A stretch of DNA of 25,092 nucleotides, taken from contig JASLEF010000081.1 of NCBI GenBank assembly GCA_030151245.1, forward strand, positions 1 to 25,092, read 5' to 3'. Below the pieces are notes generated by a model. It ran no database searches and was not told the origin of the DNA. It saw only the letters and a list, made by a program, of their open reading frames with translations. Below, one piece after another: positions 1-8,211 of this stretch (position 1 is its first letter; every line of letters begins with the position of its first letter). The DNA is from Ignatzschineria sp. GTDB taxonomy: Bacteria > Pseudomonadota > Gammaproteobacteria > Cardiobacteriales > Wohlfahrtiimonadaceae. The translations under genes were made by a program, and so were the position numbers.

Positions 1-6
1 CCCTTA

Positions 7-1968
7 TTAGAGTGAAATATTCATGCCAACATAGGCCGATCTTCCTCTCTCACGATAACCCTCTGCAAACTCATACTGTTTGTTGAAGATGTTTTGGATC
101 TTCGCATCCACTTCAAATGTACGGTTGATCTTGTAGCTTCCGGCAATATCAAATATAACAAATGAATCTAATGTTTTATTCGCTGCTCCTTTACGCTCAC
201 CATAATAGACAGCGGATGTATTCAACGTGAGATTGTCCAGCGGCTGATAAGTCGCATTTGCTGTTACTTGATGTCTTGGTCTATGTTGCATTTTTTGATA
301 TCCACCTAACTGTTTTTTCTCTTTCGCATCTAGGTAGGTATAGCTTCCTGATAAAGCTAACTGCTCATTTACCGTCATAGCCGCAACAATTTCCAATCCT
401 TTTATTTTAGCCCGCTCAAAGTTACGATACTCTCCACGCCAATCATTAGGGTCGTGAGGATTAAATTCGAACCACCCAATCATATTTTTATAAGTTGTAT
501 TAAAATAACTAACAGATAACTGACTATCCACACTCGGCTTTACTTCAAAGCCAACATCAAAGCCTCTGCTAGTTTCAGCTGTTAAATCTTTATTTCCTGC
601 AAAAGAATCATAAATCTGATAAATACTCGGCGTCGTAAACCCTGTTCCAAAGCTGCCTTTCAATGCAAATTTATCATTCACGTTATAACGCGATGTGAAA
701 CGGTAAGTGGTTTTGCTCCCAAACTCTGAGTTTTTATCGTAACGAAGCCCGATCGTATTAAAGAAGCGATCATTAAAATCTAAAGATTGATCTAGATAAA
801 TACTCTTCGTATTCTGAGAATGCTTTACTCGATCATCACCCGAGCCTTGCTCTTTTTGGTACGCCAAGCCAAAACGCGTTGCAAAATCATCATAAACTTT
901 TAATTCATGATCGAAGTTTACTGTTTGTGTCGTTCCACGGAAGCGATTATGGGTCGTTTTATCATCAACAGGAATCCAAGGAGCCCAAGGATCTGGATTT
1001 GAAAGATCCGGACCAAAAACATCCTGACCACTATAACTATCTCGATCTAATTTCATTAACGAATAGGCTAATGTCGATGACAGCTGATCCTCAAAAAACT
1101 CCCCATTCACTGCCAATCGCCCAGTAAAAAGTTTGTTCTTATTGTAATCACTATAAGTTGAATACTCCCACTTATTAAACGGAGTATCAAACTCGGCATA
1201 ACGATTGTTATAAGTAAATGCGAAATCTACATCGAGATTCTCCGTTAAAAGATAATTAAAACGCCCTGATAATTGACGGTTTTTATAACCATCTTTGTCA
1301 AAATCTTTTGGCTGTTTCCCAACGGTATCTTTTGTGGCATCAATGCCATGACTATTTTCGATCAGTCCGCCAAGCGAGTATCTCAAATCGCCCACTTGCC
1401 CTGTCGTTGTTGCGCTGGTCTGATAGGTACTATTTGAACCCGCCATAACGCGAAGCTTCGTGCCCGGCGTATTGAGATCATTGGTTGTGATCTGTACCAC
1501 ACCGCCCATCGCAGAGCTTCCATAAAGCGAGCTTTGAGGTCCTTTCAATACCTCAATGCGGTTCACATCCAACAGCGAGCCAAGCATTGTAAAATCAACA
1601 ACGCGCCCTGTTCCCATCGGATCCCCGAGTGGTACGCCATTAACGAGCACGAGCGTGTTATTGCTATTGGCGCCGCGAATAAAGAGCGAGCTTGGACCAT
1701 TAATACTTGTCTGGCTCAAAATCACACCCGGCTGCGCCGCGAGGGCTTCTGTTGCGGTATGATATTGGCGGGTTTGAATCTCTTTTTCAGTAATGACGAT
1801 ACTTTGGCTTCCCACTTCGCTTGCAAGCGTTGGGGTGCGGTTTGCTAAAAAGAGAATTTCGTCCTCGTTTTCTGCGGTCGTCACATTGCCGGCAGCGATT
1901 GCCGTTGAAAAGCCGAGTGCGGATAAAATTGCGAGCGCACAGGCGCTCTTAGAAAATTGTTCTAACAT
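7..1968 (-). CDS. btuB: TonB-dependent outer-membrane receptor, BtuB-like (vitamin B12)
   Basis: This encodes an outer-membrane TonB-dependent receptor of 653 residues, probably importing cobalamin. The N-terminus has a typical signal peptide (hydrophobic core about residues 10-25, cleavage near AIAAG). It is followed by a likely TonB box (DEILFLANR, about residues 36-44), a plug domain with the LFIRGANSNNTLVLVNG and RIEVLKGPQSSLYGSSAMGG motifs (about 95-155), and a beta-barrel to the C-terminus. The length is close to E. coli BtuB (about 600 residues). The protein ends in Leu rather than the common Phe. The ATG has a good Shine-Dalgarno (AGAGG, five bases away). The strongest evidence for B12 as substrate is the cobalamin riboswitch directly upstream; siderophore receptors share the fold, so the substrate is inferred from that and from the neighbouring BtuCD-type genes. 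Confidence 0.85.
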   Translation of the reverse strand: MLEQFSKSACALAILSALGFSTAIAAGNVTTAENEDEILFLANRTPTLASEVGSQSIVITEKEIQTRQYHTATEALAAQPGVILSQTSINGPSSLFIRGANSNNTLVLVNGVPLGDPMGTGRVVDFTMLGSLLDVNRIEVLKGPQSSLYGSSAMGGVVQITTNDLNTPGTKLRVMAGSNSTYQTSATTTGQVGDLRYSLGGLIENSHGIDATKDTVGKQPKDFDKDGYKNRQLSGRFNYLLTENLDVDFAFTYNNRYAEFDTPFNKWEYSTYSDYNKNKLFTGRLAVNGEFFEDQLSSTLAYSLMKLDRDSYSGQDVFGPDLSNPDPWAPWIPVDDKTTHNRFRGTTQTVNFDHELKVYDDFATRFGLAYQKEQGSGDDRVKHSQNTKSIYLDQSLDFNDRFFNTIGLRYDKNSEFGSKTTYRFTSRYNVNDKFALKGSFGTGFTTPSIYQIYDSFAGNKDLTAETSRGFDVGFEVKPSVDSQLSVSYFNTTYKNMIGWFEFNPHDPNDWRGEYRNFERAKIKGLEIVAAMTVNEQLALSGSYTYLDAKEKKQLGGYQKMQHRPRHQVTANATYQPLDNLTLNTSAVYYGERKGAANKTLDSFVIFDIAGSYKINRTFEVDAKIQNIFNKQYEFAEGYRERGRSAYVGMNISL

Positions 1969-1997
1969 AAAAGCCTCTTAAACCTCGAGAGTGATAA

Positions 1998-2145
1998 CCG
2001 TTGGGTGGTGTCTGACTTTGTAGCATATAGCACTACTTCACAGTGGCGGGTCCGTGAGGGAGTTTCACCCTGCTTCCCAAGTCCAACTTTTAATCGATTA
2101 AAATAAGTCGTTAATTGATGATACTTCTGCAAATATCACCAAAGC
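1998..2145 (-). promoter_or_regulatory. Cobalamin riboswitch upstream of btuB
   Basis: On the minus strand the conserved cobalamin riboswitch core is visible at 2041-2078: GGGAAGCAGGGTGAAACTCC followed by a GACCCGCCACTGTG block. The 3' B12-box equivalent (AGTCAGACACC) lies at about 2005-2017, and a 5' GGTGATAT element lies at 2133-2140. The element sits in the leader of the receptor gene and ends about 30 bases before its ATG. A CUCU stretch at the 3' edge (about 1985-1990) could pair with the AGAGG ribosome-binding site, which suggests control of translation initiation; I see no U-run terminator. A TATGAT box at 2152-2157 is a possible -10 element, which would put the promoter just after the stop codon of the permease gene. 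The riboswitch would therefore control the receptor only. The boundaries are approximate. Confidence 0.88.
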
Positions 2146-2167
2146 AGCAATATCATACCTCTTTTTT

Positions 2168-3220
2168 CTAAGATTTCCGCCTGTTATTGCTTTTCACGAC
2201 CACAAACTTTTGGGGGCGTCCCTCCCGTAATAGAACAAAGAGAAAAAAAGGAGCACCAAATATTGCCGTAATAACTCCCACAGGAATTTCTGCAGGTCTA
2301 AGCAATAGAGAACCTAAGGTATCTGCCACGACAAGAACCCCCCCTCCAAGAAATATCACCGCAATGAAAAGCCGTCGATGATCGCCACCCAATAATTTTC
2401 TAGCAACATGAGGGATCACCATTCCAATAAATCCTATCGGCCCGGCAATAGCGACAAATATGCCGGTCATTAAACTCACGATTAAAAAAAGAAAACCCAT
2501 GACACGAGCACTATTTACGCCCCGAGAAAATGCAACTTCTTCCCCTTGCTGTAACAAATTTAAATCGGGTAAGTAGCGATAAATAATCCCAACACAGATC
2601 CCCGTGATGCCCAACAACTGCCAGAGATCCGTCATTGAAACAAAGGAGAGACGCCCCATCATCCAACTCATCATCGCAAGTGCTGAGGATGATTTCCCTA
2701 GAGATTGTAGCAACATCAATATACTGGAGATAAAGAATGTCAAAATAACCCCTGTCAACAATAACTTAAAAGGAGAGTGGCCTGTCCTAAAATTCACTCT
2801 ATAAATCACTAAAGTGATCATACCTGCCCCCAAAAAGGCAAATAAACTCACACCACTCATCACCCCTATCGCAAAAGTGAAGCCAAAATAGATATAAAAT
2901 GCCGCCCCTAAACTCGCTCCGGCAGCAACCCCCAACGTAAAAGGCTCCGCTAAAGGATTACGTAAAATAGCCTGAAAAACTAATCCTGATAAGGATAACC
3001 CCGCCCCAACAACCCAAGCGGCAATTGTTCTTGGTAGACGCATTTGCCAGAAAATATCATGCCCTTCACTCCAGGGCGTTAAAAAAGTCAATCCAAACAT
3101 CGGCGCAATGAAAAGAGAAATGAGGCTCAAGATAATAATAGTGCGTAGTAGCCATTGTTGTGAGCTTCTACGCTTTACTAATGCTTCTAAAGCGGGATTT
3201 TTAATGATAGTCTTCATCAT
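2168..3220 (-). CDS. FecCD/BtuC-family ABC transporter permease
   Basis: This is an inner-membrane permease of 350 residues for cobalamin, haem or ferric chelates. It is rich in hydrophobic segments (about nine or ten). Family signatures include the MRLPRTIAAWVVGAGLSLSG block (about residues 60-79), the NPLAEPFTLGVAAGASLGAA block (about 88-107), and the loop contacting the ATPase, GPIGFIGMVIPHVARKLLGG (about 260-279). The C-terminal part has RPAEIPVGVITAIFGAPFF. These are diagnostic for the FecCD family and are shared by BtuC. The gene starts 12 bases after the ATPase stop codon, so the two are co-transcribed. Two adjacent ATG codons could serve as start, and the Shine-Dalgarno is weak. The riboswitch-controlled receptor next door makes B12 the likeliest substrate, but the sequence alone does not separate BtuC from siderophore or haem permeases. 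Confidence 0.85.
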   Translation of the reverse strand: MMKTIIKNPALEALVKRRSSQQWLLRTIIILSLISLFIAPMFGLTFLTPWSEGHDIFWQMRLPRTIAAWVVGAGLSLSGLVFQAILRNPLAEPFTLGVAAGASLGAAFYIYFGFTFAIGVMSGVSLFAFLGAGMITLVIYRVNFRTGHSPFKLLLTGVILTFFISSILMLLQSLGKSSSALAMMSWMMGRLSFVSMTDLWQLLGITGICVGIIYRYLPDLNLLQQGEEVAFSRGVNSARVMGFLFLIVSLMTGIFVAIAGPIGFIGMVIPHVARKLLGGDHRRLFIAVIFLGGGVLVVADTLGSLLLRPAEIPVGVITAIFGAPFFLFVLLREGRPQKFVVVKSNNRRKS

Positions 3221-3232
3221 AGTGGGTCACTT

Positions 3233-4063
3233 TTAAAAATAGCGTGCAGTTTGATCATGCCAAATTTCCGTAAATTCATAATCAAAAGTTTTTGCTAATA
3301 ATGCTTGATTCAATACAGACTCACCGGTACCAAAGGCGATAACTTTTCCCTCTTTTAATGCGAGGATATGAGAATAATGATGAAGAGAATTGATATCATG
3401 CGTGACGGAAACAATCGTTTGATCATGAAGCGATGCAATCAAATGATTCATCGCTTCTCGATATTTAGGGTCCATCGCTGAATGTACTTCATCTAAAATA
3501 ATAATAGGCGTTTCTTGCGCTAATACCCCCGCAAGATAGACTCTCTGTTGTTCTCCACCGCTTAAACTGATCAGTTTTCGGGCCGCTAGAGAGAGGGCAT
3601 TACAGGCTTCTAACGATTTCACGATCACTTCTTGATCTCTTTGAATGCTCGTTCGATAAGGAATTCGACTCAACTCACACCACTCCCAAACCGTTGTTTC
3701 TGCCTCTGGTTGCTGCTGTTGTCCAATATAACCGATCAGTTTCGCTCGTGCTTTAATTGTCAACGCAGAAAAAGGGTGCCCTGCAATCTTATAATACTCC
3801 GTAGCGGTTGGAATCATCCCTAAAAGCCCTCGCATTAAGGTACTTTTCCCAGAACCATTCGCCCCAATAACAGCAAGCTTAGCCCCTTTAGGCAATGAAA
3901 AAGAGATATCGTTAAGAAGCTTTTTTCCATTAACAAGGGTCGCCGTCATTTTTGATAAACTAATCATAGGGGCGGATTGATTCGATTCGTCCCCCTGATC
4001 TTGCTGCTTTCGTTGATCCAACGACTTCCAGCGCTCATCACGCTCTATCCTTCTGTCAATCAT
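3233..4063 (-). CDS. ABC transporter ATP-binding protein, FecE/BtuD type
   Basis: This is the ATPase partner of the neighbouring permease, 276 residues from the ATG chosen here. It shows Walker A GANGSGKS (about 67-74), a Q-loop (GYIGQQQQ, about 111-118), the ABC signature LSGGEQQR (about 167-174), Walker B PIIILDE (about 186-192) and the switch histidine in SVTHD (about 222). The first 30 residues are a charged extension (RRIERDERWKSLDQRKQQ) ahead of the usual domain start. A TTG two codons upstream (4069) is also possible, and an internal ATG at 3967 would give the typical family length but has no visible ribosome-binding site. GGGGAG lies upstream of the chosen ATG. The gene follows the TonB-like gene by 34 bases. 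Import of cobalamin or an iron chelate is inferred from context. Confidence 0.85.
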   Translation of the reverse strand: MIDRRIERDERWKSLDQRKQQDQGDESNQSAPMISLSKMTATLVNGKKLLNDISFSLPKGAKLAVIGANGSGKSTLMRGLLGMIPTATEYYKIAGHPFSALTIKARAKLIGYIGQQQQPEAETTVWEWCELSRIPYRTSIQRDQEVIVKSLEACNALSLAARKLISLSGGEQQRVYLAGVLAQETPIIILDEVHSAMDPKYREAMNHLIASLHDQTIVSVTHDINSLHHYSHILALKEGKVIAFGTGESVLNQALLAKTFDYEFTEIWHDQTARYF

Positions 4064-4097
4064 TACCAAGCTCTCCCCTCTCTTTTTGCTGCTCTTA

Positions 4098-4952
4098 TCA
4101 TCGTAACTGAAAACGAATAGGCTTTAATTGAATAACAGATGCCGGCACATCTTCCGCTGTCACGGATTTCAATAACTTTTCTACTGCCGAAATGGCACAA
4201 CGATCTAGACGCTTAAAACCGGAACTCTTTACAATCACAACGGATAGATCATGCGAACCTTTCACTATTTGCAAGGTGACAACTCCTTCTTCACCTCGTC
4301 GTTTTGAACTTTCAGGATAACACCCTTCAATTTGTGAATGAATATTTGCGGCCCAATCTGCTGCAAACTGATCCCCTGAGCGAGCCACGGTTTCCCTTGA
4401 AGATTGTGCGACTCCTTGAATGCTTGAACTATTCTCAACCGTAACTTCCCTTCGCTTATCCCTTTCTGATTTTGCCATCTCTAATGGGGGTTGTAATATT
4501 GTGGGGGAAGTGACGACTTCAGACTTTTCAAGCTCCTGACGAGATGATAGTGCAGACTCAGCGCTTTTCGGGATATTCTCTCCCTCTGCTTCCACCATAC
4601 GCTCTTCATTCACCAAGAATCTGGTATCACTCTTCTCTTGCGTCGTCATCAGACTTTTAGAGACGCGTTCTTCTGATAATTCTTTCATCTCCTCGAGAGA
4701 CTTCCCCACAGGCTCCGTAAAACTCTCATCATCTATCACCCTTAATGTATCCTCTTTCCACGGATTCTCACTGCCTGATTCACTCGCAGCAATGTCTAAA
4801 GTAAATAACATTGTCGAATGATAATTTCCAGCAACTTGAGATAAGGGCAGTACTTGCGCCTGATAGAGCCTTATTCCCAAGATTAAAATGCCGGCATTAA
4901 GGATTAAAGATAAAAGTAATGCCAATATTAGAGTAATCCCCCTCGGCTTCAT
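4098..4952 (-). CDS. TonB-family energy-transducing protein
   Basis: The product (284 residues) has the TonB layout: a short cytoplasmic start, one membrane anchor (about residues 8-28), a long charged periplasmic linker (about 50-190, rich in Glu, Ser and Lys rather than the Pro-Glu/Pro-Lys repeats of classical TonB), and a C-terminal domain (about 195-284). That domain has the TonB-like pattern YPESSKRRGEEGVVTLQI, followed by a hydrophobic strand and SSGFKRLDRCAISAVEK. It would link proton-motive force to an outer-membrane receptor, most simply the receptor encoded in the same block. ExbB and ExbD are not in the window, so it must use complexes encoded elsewhere. It starts three bases after the stop codon of the upstream membrane-protein gene. 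Two cysteines in the C-terminal domain (near CYPES and DRCAIS) could form a disulphide. Confidence 0.75.
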   Translation of the reverse strand: MKPRGITLILALLLSLILNAGILILGIRLYQAQVLPLSQVAGNYHSTMLFTLDIAASESGSENPWKEDTLRVIDDESFTEPVGKSLEEMKELSEERVSKSLMTTQEKSDTRFLVNEERMVEAEGENIPKSAESALSSRQELEKSEVVTSPTILQPPLEMAKSERDKRREVTVENSSSIQGVAQSSRETVARSGDQFAADWAANIHSQIEGCYPESSKRRGEEGVVTLQIVKGSHDLSVVIVKSSGFKRLDRCAISAVEKLLKSVTAEDVPASVIQLKPIRFQLR

Positions 4953-4955
4953 TCT

Positions 4956-5687
4956 TTAATCTCCTCTCCCCCAACGACGTAACTCCAGAAACTGCTCATA
5001 ATCTGTAAGATATGATGCCGGACTCTCCACACTTAAAAAATACCCGCCCAGATAGAGATTAATCGCTGTAACCCCAATAAAAAAGAGCGTCAATAATAGC
5101 GCGAGAATCTGCATCCCCCATGATAGTTTCCGGGGAGGCCCATAACGATTATGGTCTTGTTGACTCGGTATCAAAAGTGCCGCTACTAAAATAAAGAAGT
5201 ACAGCACAATAGCAATATCAAGTAGCCATTTTTTCTCTGCTACAAATGAGATCCATTCTGGGGCAAATAATCCTTGGAAATATGCCAAGGTTGGTGTCTC
5301 TAGAAAACGCTTGAGCTTTGCAATAAACAGAAGCAAATTACTCTGCTGCCAGAGCAGAATAAAATCGATCATTACCCACGTTAATAATCCATAAAAAACA
5401 GCTAACGGAACCACCGCAAACCAAGGAGAGATATCTCCATCAATAAAACGACCAAGATAAGCATAGCTAAAGATAACTGCCGAAATCACGACCAGGGCTA
5501 ATGCGTAATATTTAAGGCTAACAATATTTGCAATCAACTTCATGATTGCCGGAATAGAGGGATTAAAATTTGATGCTTGCGCTACTAAAACAGCTATAAT
5601 CGCCATCCAAAAAACAGCCCATAAAATCCCTGACACTAGAAAAAAGAGACGGCGATTTAAACGATGTAACTTCAAAAAATCCGGCAT
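4956..5687 (-). CDS. Multi-spanning membrane protein with DUF805-like motif, function unknown
   Basis: This is an inner-membrane protein of unknown function, 243 residues from the start chosen here, with about five or six hydrophobic segments. Two features recall DUF805 proteins: an N-terminal HRLNRRLFFLVSGILW segment (compare GRxxRxxYW) and NRYGPPRK at about residues 186-193 after a membrane segment. The rest is divergent, and a further membrane segment and a charged tail (ELRRWGRGD) follow. I chose the ATG at 5687 because it has an AAGAGAGAGG ribosome-binding site; a TTG at 5753 would add 22 residues without a good site. It lies three bases before the TonB-like gene and is presumably the first gene of the uptake operon, so a role linked to TonB or envelope import is possible but is only a contextual guess. 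Confidence 0.65.
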   Translation of the reverse strand: MPDFLKLHRLNRRLFFLVSGILWAVFWMAIIAVLVAQASNFNPSIPAIMKLIANIVSLKYYALALVVISAVIFSYAYLGRFIDGDISPWFAVVPLAVFYGLLTWVMIDFILLWQQSNLLLFIAKLKRFLETPTLAYFQGLFAPEWISFVAEKKWLLDIAIVLYFFILVAALLIPSQQDHNRYGPPRKLSWGMQILALLLTLFFIGVTAINLYLGGYFLSVESPASYLTDYEQFLELRRWGRGD

Positions 5688-5791
5688 AACCTCTCTCTTT
5701 CTAGGTCGATAAATAAAGGGGAAGATAGAGTCGCTTCGCACTCTTAATCTCAAAGATTAACGTCTTTCATGTGCAATATCAATGACTGTCA

Positions 5792-7768
5792 CTATCGCTC
5801 TAAACTCTCAAGCATTGATTGTAATCCCGCCAGCGTTTTGGTGGTATTTTCTCGCATCGCCTCTTTCGAGGGTGCTTCACCCGTTTTATGCCAAGTGATA
5901 TTATCTTCCGGCAATTCATGCAAAAAGCGGCTCACTTTACAAGATTCCCATTCGCCATAACGTTTACGCTGACGACAATAGGTAATATCGAGCTTTTGCC
6001 TTGCCCTCGTTACGCCCACATAAAAGAGTCGGCGCTCCTCTTCCACCATATCGTTATCGATGCTGTTTCGGTGTGGTAAAATATCTTCCTCTAACCCCAC
6101 CATAAAAACATAAGGAAATTCCAGACCTTTAGCGCTATGGAGCGTCATTAAAGTTACGGCATTCTCTTCCTTTTCTTCATTTTGATTCTCTAAAATCGAA
6201 ATCAACGTAAGGTGTGACAAAATCTCCCCCAGGGGCGCTGATTCTCCCACAAACCACTCCCTAAGTGCATTGACACTATTTTGTTTTCGCTCAAAAGCTT
6301 TAGGAGATGAGGATTGATCCCGCAAATATTCATCATAGCCAATCGCACTCGTCAGTTTATCAAAGAGCGTCTCCACATCCATCTCATACTTACCAAGCTC
6401 CCGAATCATCTTGGCAAACATCGCACATCGTTGACCACTTTTACCAATAAAACTACTTAAATGTGGGTGTTCCAATGTTTCAAAGAGAGACAGTTTATGA
6501 AGATCTGCAAACTCTGTGATTTTTTTCAGAGTCACCGCGCCGATCTCACGCTTTGGAATATTAATAATTCGCAGTAGAGATGGATTATCTTCAGGATTCA
6601 TAATCAACTTCAAATAAGAGAGAAGATCCTTAACTTCCGGTTGCTGAAAAAAGCTGGTCCCACCAACAACTTTCACGGGAATTCCTCGCATTCTCAGTGC
6701 CATCTCAAAAATACGAGATTGATGATTTCCCCGATAAAGCACGGCATAATCACTATATTGACTGCCGTGAAGCATCGCATCATGCACAATCGTCGTGGCA
6801 ACATATTCCGCTTCAGCTTCAGCACTCTTAAAGTCTCGAATCTCAATTCGCTCACCATCGCCAAGATTTGACCACAATGCTTTATCATACAGATGAGGAT
6901 TCAGTGAAATGACATGGTTGGCGGCTTTCAATATATGCCCTGTTGACCGATAGTTTTGCTCAAGTTTGACGAGTGTTAATGTTGGAAAATCCACTTTTAA
7001 TTGATGAAGATTTTCAGGACGCGCACCGCGCCAAGCATAAATTGACTGATCATCATCTCCTACCACCGTCAAATGCTTTCCGGCGCCAATCAAGAGCTTC
7101 ACGAGCTCATATTGGCACAGATTCGTATCTTGATATTCATCGACAAGCATATAGCGAATCTCTTTTTGCCAATAGCTACGTACTTCTTCATTTTTCTGGA
7201 GTAACTGCATCGGCAAGAGAATTAGATCATCAAAATCAATCGCATTATAAGAGAGCATTTGCGCTTGATAGCGTTCGTAAAGTGCAACTAAACTCTGCTC
7301 ATATTCATCTGCAGCCTCATTTTGCAGTGATGATAGCGAACGCATATCATTCTTCCACGTAGAGATACGATCTAGTGCTAAACGAATCGTATCACTATCC
7401 GCTTCAATGAGTGATTCCATCAGCTGAAACGTATCTTTCTGATCATAGATCGAAAATCCTTTCCGAAGTCCCAGCAATTTCCCATGCTTTTTAAGAATCG
7501 ATAATCCTAATGTATGGAATGTTGAGACCTTGACCTTGCGCCCTTTCTCTTTCCCCAATGTACCAGCAAGACGGTCGGCCATCTCTTTTGCCGCTTTATT
7601 CGTAAATGTCACTGCATACACCGATCGAGGATCGTAAAATTGCTCGTCAATAAGATACTTAATTTTTTCGGTAATCACACGCGTTTTACCAGATCCGGCA
7701 CCCGCTAATACCAATAGTGGCGTCTGGATATGATTAACGGCACTTGCCTGTTCAGGATTTAATTTCAT
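5792..7768 (-). CDS. rep: ATP-dependent DNA helicase Rep (UvrD/Rep family)
   Basis: This is a superfamily 1A 3'-5' DNA helicase of 658 residues, close to E. coli Rep (673). It helps replication forks past bound proteins and restarts stalled forks. The start, MKLNPEQASAV, matches the Rep N-terminus. Motifs in order are Walker A AGAGSGKT (22-29), AVTFTNKAAKEM (motif Ia), LVDEYQDTN (motif II), VGDDDQSIYAWRGA (motif III), LEQNYRST (motif IV), VTLMTLHSAKGLEFPYVF (motif V) and VGVTRARQKL (motif VI). It lacks the long C-terminal extension typical of UvrD (about 720 residues), which favours Rep. The Shine-Dalgarno is weak. It lies downstream of an intrinsic terminator, so it probably has its own promoter, and it is followed by the uptake operon on the same strand about 100 bases later. 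Confidence 0.93.
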   Translation of the reverse strand: MKLNPEQASAVNHIQTPLLVLAGAGSGKTRVITEKIKYLIDEQFYDPRSVYAVTFTNKAAKEMADRLAGTLGKEKGRKVKVSTFHTLGLSILKKHGKLLGLRKGFSIYDQKDTFQLMESLIEADSDTIRLALDRISTWKNDMRSLSSLQNEAADEYEQSLVALYERYQAQMLSYNAIDFDDLILLPMQLLQKNEEVRSYWQKEIRYMLVDEYQDTNLCQYELVKLLIGAGKHLTVVGDDDQSIYAWRGARPENLHQLKVDFPTLTLVKLEQNYRSTGHILKAANHVISLNPHLYDKALWSNLGDGERIEIRDFKSAEAEAEYVATTIVHDAMLHGSQYSDYAVLYRGNHQSRIFEMALRMRGIPVKVVGGTSFFQQPEVKDLLSYLKLIMNPEDNPSLLRIINIPKREIGAVTLKKITEFADLHKLSLFETLEHPHLSSFIGKSGQRCAMFAKMIRELGKYEMDVETLFDKLTSAIGYDEYLRDQSSSPKAFERKQNSVNALREWFVGESAPLGEILSHLTLISILENQNEEKEENAVTLMTLHSAKGLEFPYVFMVGLEEDILPHRNSIDNDMVEEERRLFYVGVTRARQKLDITYCRQRKRYGEWESCKVSRFLHELPEDNITWHKTGEAPSKEAMRENTTKTLAGLQSMLESLER

Positions 7769-7813
7769 ACGTTTTTCTCAACCTTTTCCACAAACAACCT
7801 TGAAGAACATTGC

Positions 7814-7850
7814 CCGAAAAAAATGAAGGCTCAAGCATCTTGCTCAAGCC
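7814..7850 (-). terminator. Intrinsic terminator between kdsD and rep
   Basis: Read on the minus strand, GGCTTGAGCA / AGA / TGCTTGAGCC forms a ten-pair stem (two G-U pairs in RNA) with a three-base loop at 7828-7850. It is followed by TTCATTTTTTT (7827-7817). On the plus strand the same sequence has mismatches in place of the G-U pairs, so the element is directional. It would end minus-strand transcripts about 360 bases after the kdsD stop codon. Confidence 0.7.
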
Positions 7851-7900
7851 AACTTTCATGCACTAATAACATCTACCACAAATTTATGATCAATATTACT

Positions 7901-8113
7901 TTAATAAGAGCTGTTATATATAAAATCACATTGAATGCCTGAAACGCGATGCATCTTTTTTACAAAGCATTCTACCAATCCAGCGGCGTTTTCATCATCA
8001 TTTTTCTTTAACGATTTATCGCAGATCGCTTCTTGATTGCTAGCGTGCAATTGATAAAAATACGCAGACTTTCTCTCCCGCCATACATCGCCTTTAAAAT
8101 AAGCATTTCCAAT
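7901..8113 (-). pseudogene. Possible remnant of a small gene between kdsD and rep
   Basis: One minus-strand frame is open for about 70 codons and ends in TAA 50 bases before the terminator. The translation looks protein-like: GDVWRERKSAYFYQLHASN, then QEAICDKSLKKNDDENAAGL, then VECFVKKMHRVSGIQCDFIY and a short NSSY end, with three cysteines. It has no in-frame ATG except a late one near its end, and a TGA precedes it, so if it was a gene its start has been lost or shifted. An overlapping ORF starting MYGGRESL in another frame (about 26 codons) is the only ATG-started alternative. I do not recognise the family. Chance openness in AT-rich DNA remains possible. The rest of the 443-base gap shows nothing else beyond the terminator. 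Confidence 0.3.
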
Positions 8114-8211
8114 TCAATTCATTGAGATGATTTAAAACCAATTACACCATTTCAAAATTACAATCATTTCGATAACTGCTAAAAAACTAAAAATGTCAAT
8201 GATTCAATGAA

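Noticed and set aside
879..1127. Plus-strand open frames opposite the receptor, such as this one and 1534-1848
   Set aside because: They lie wholly antisense to a clear TonB-dependent receptor, with no motifs; they are frame shadows.
2003..2078. TPP or FMN riboswitch as alternative for the leader element
   Set aside because: The GGGAA, GGTGAAA and CCGCCACTG blocks and the AGTCAGACACC box fit the cobalamin class and not the others.
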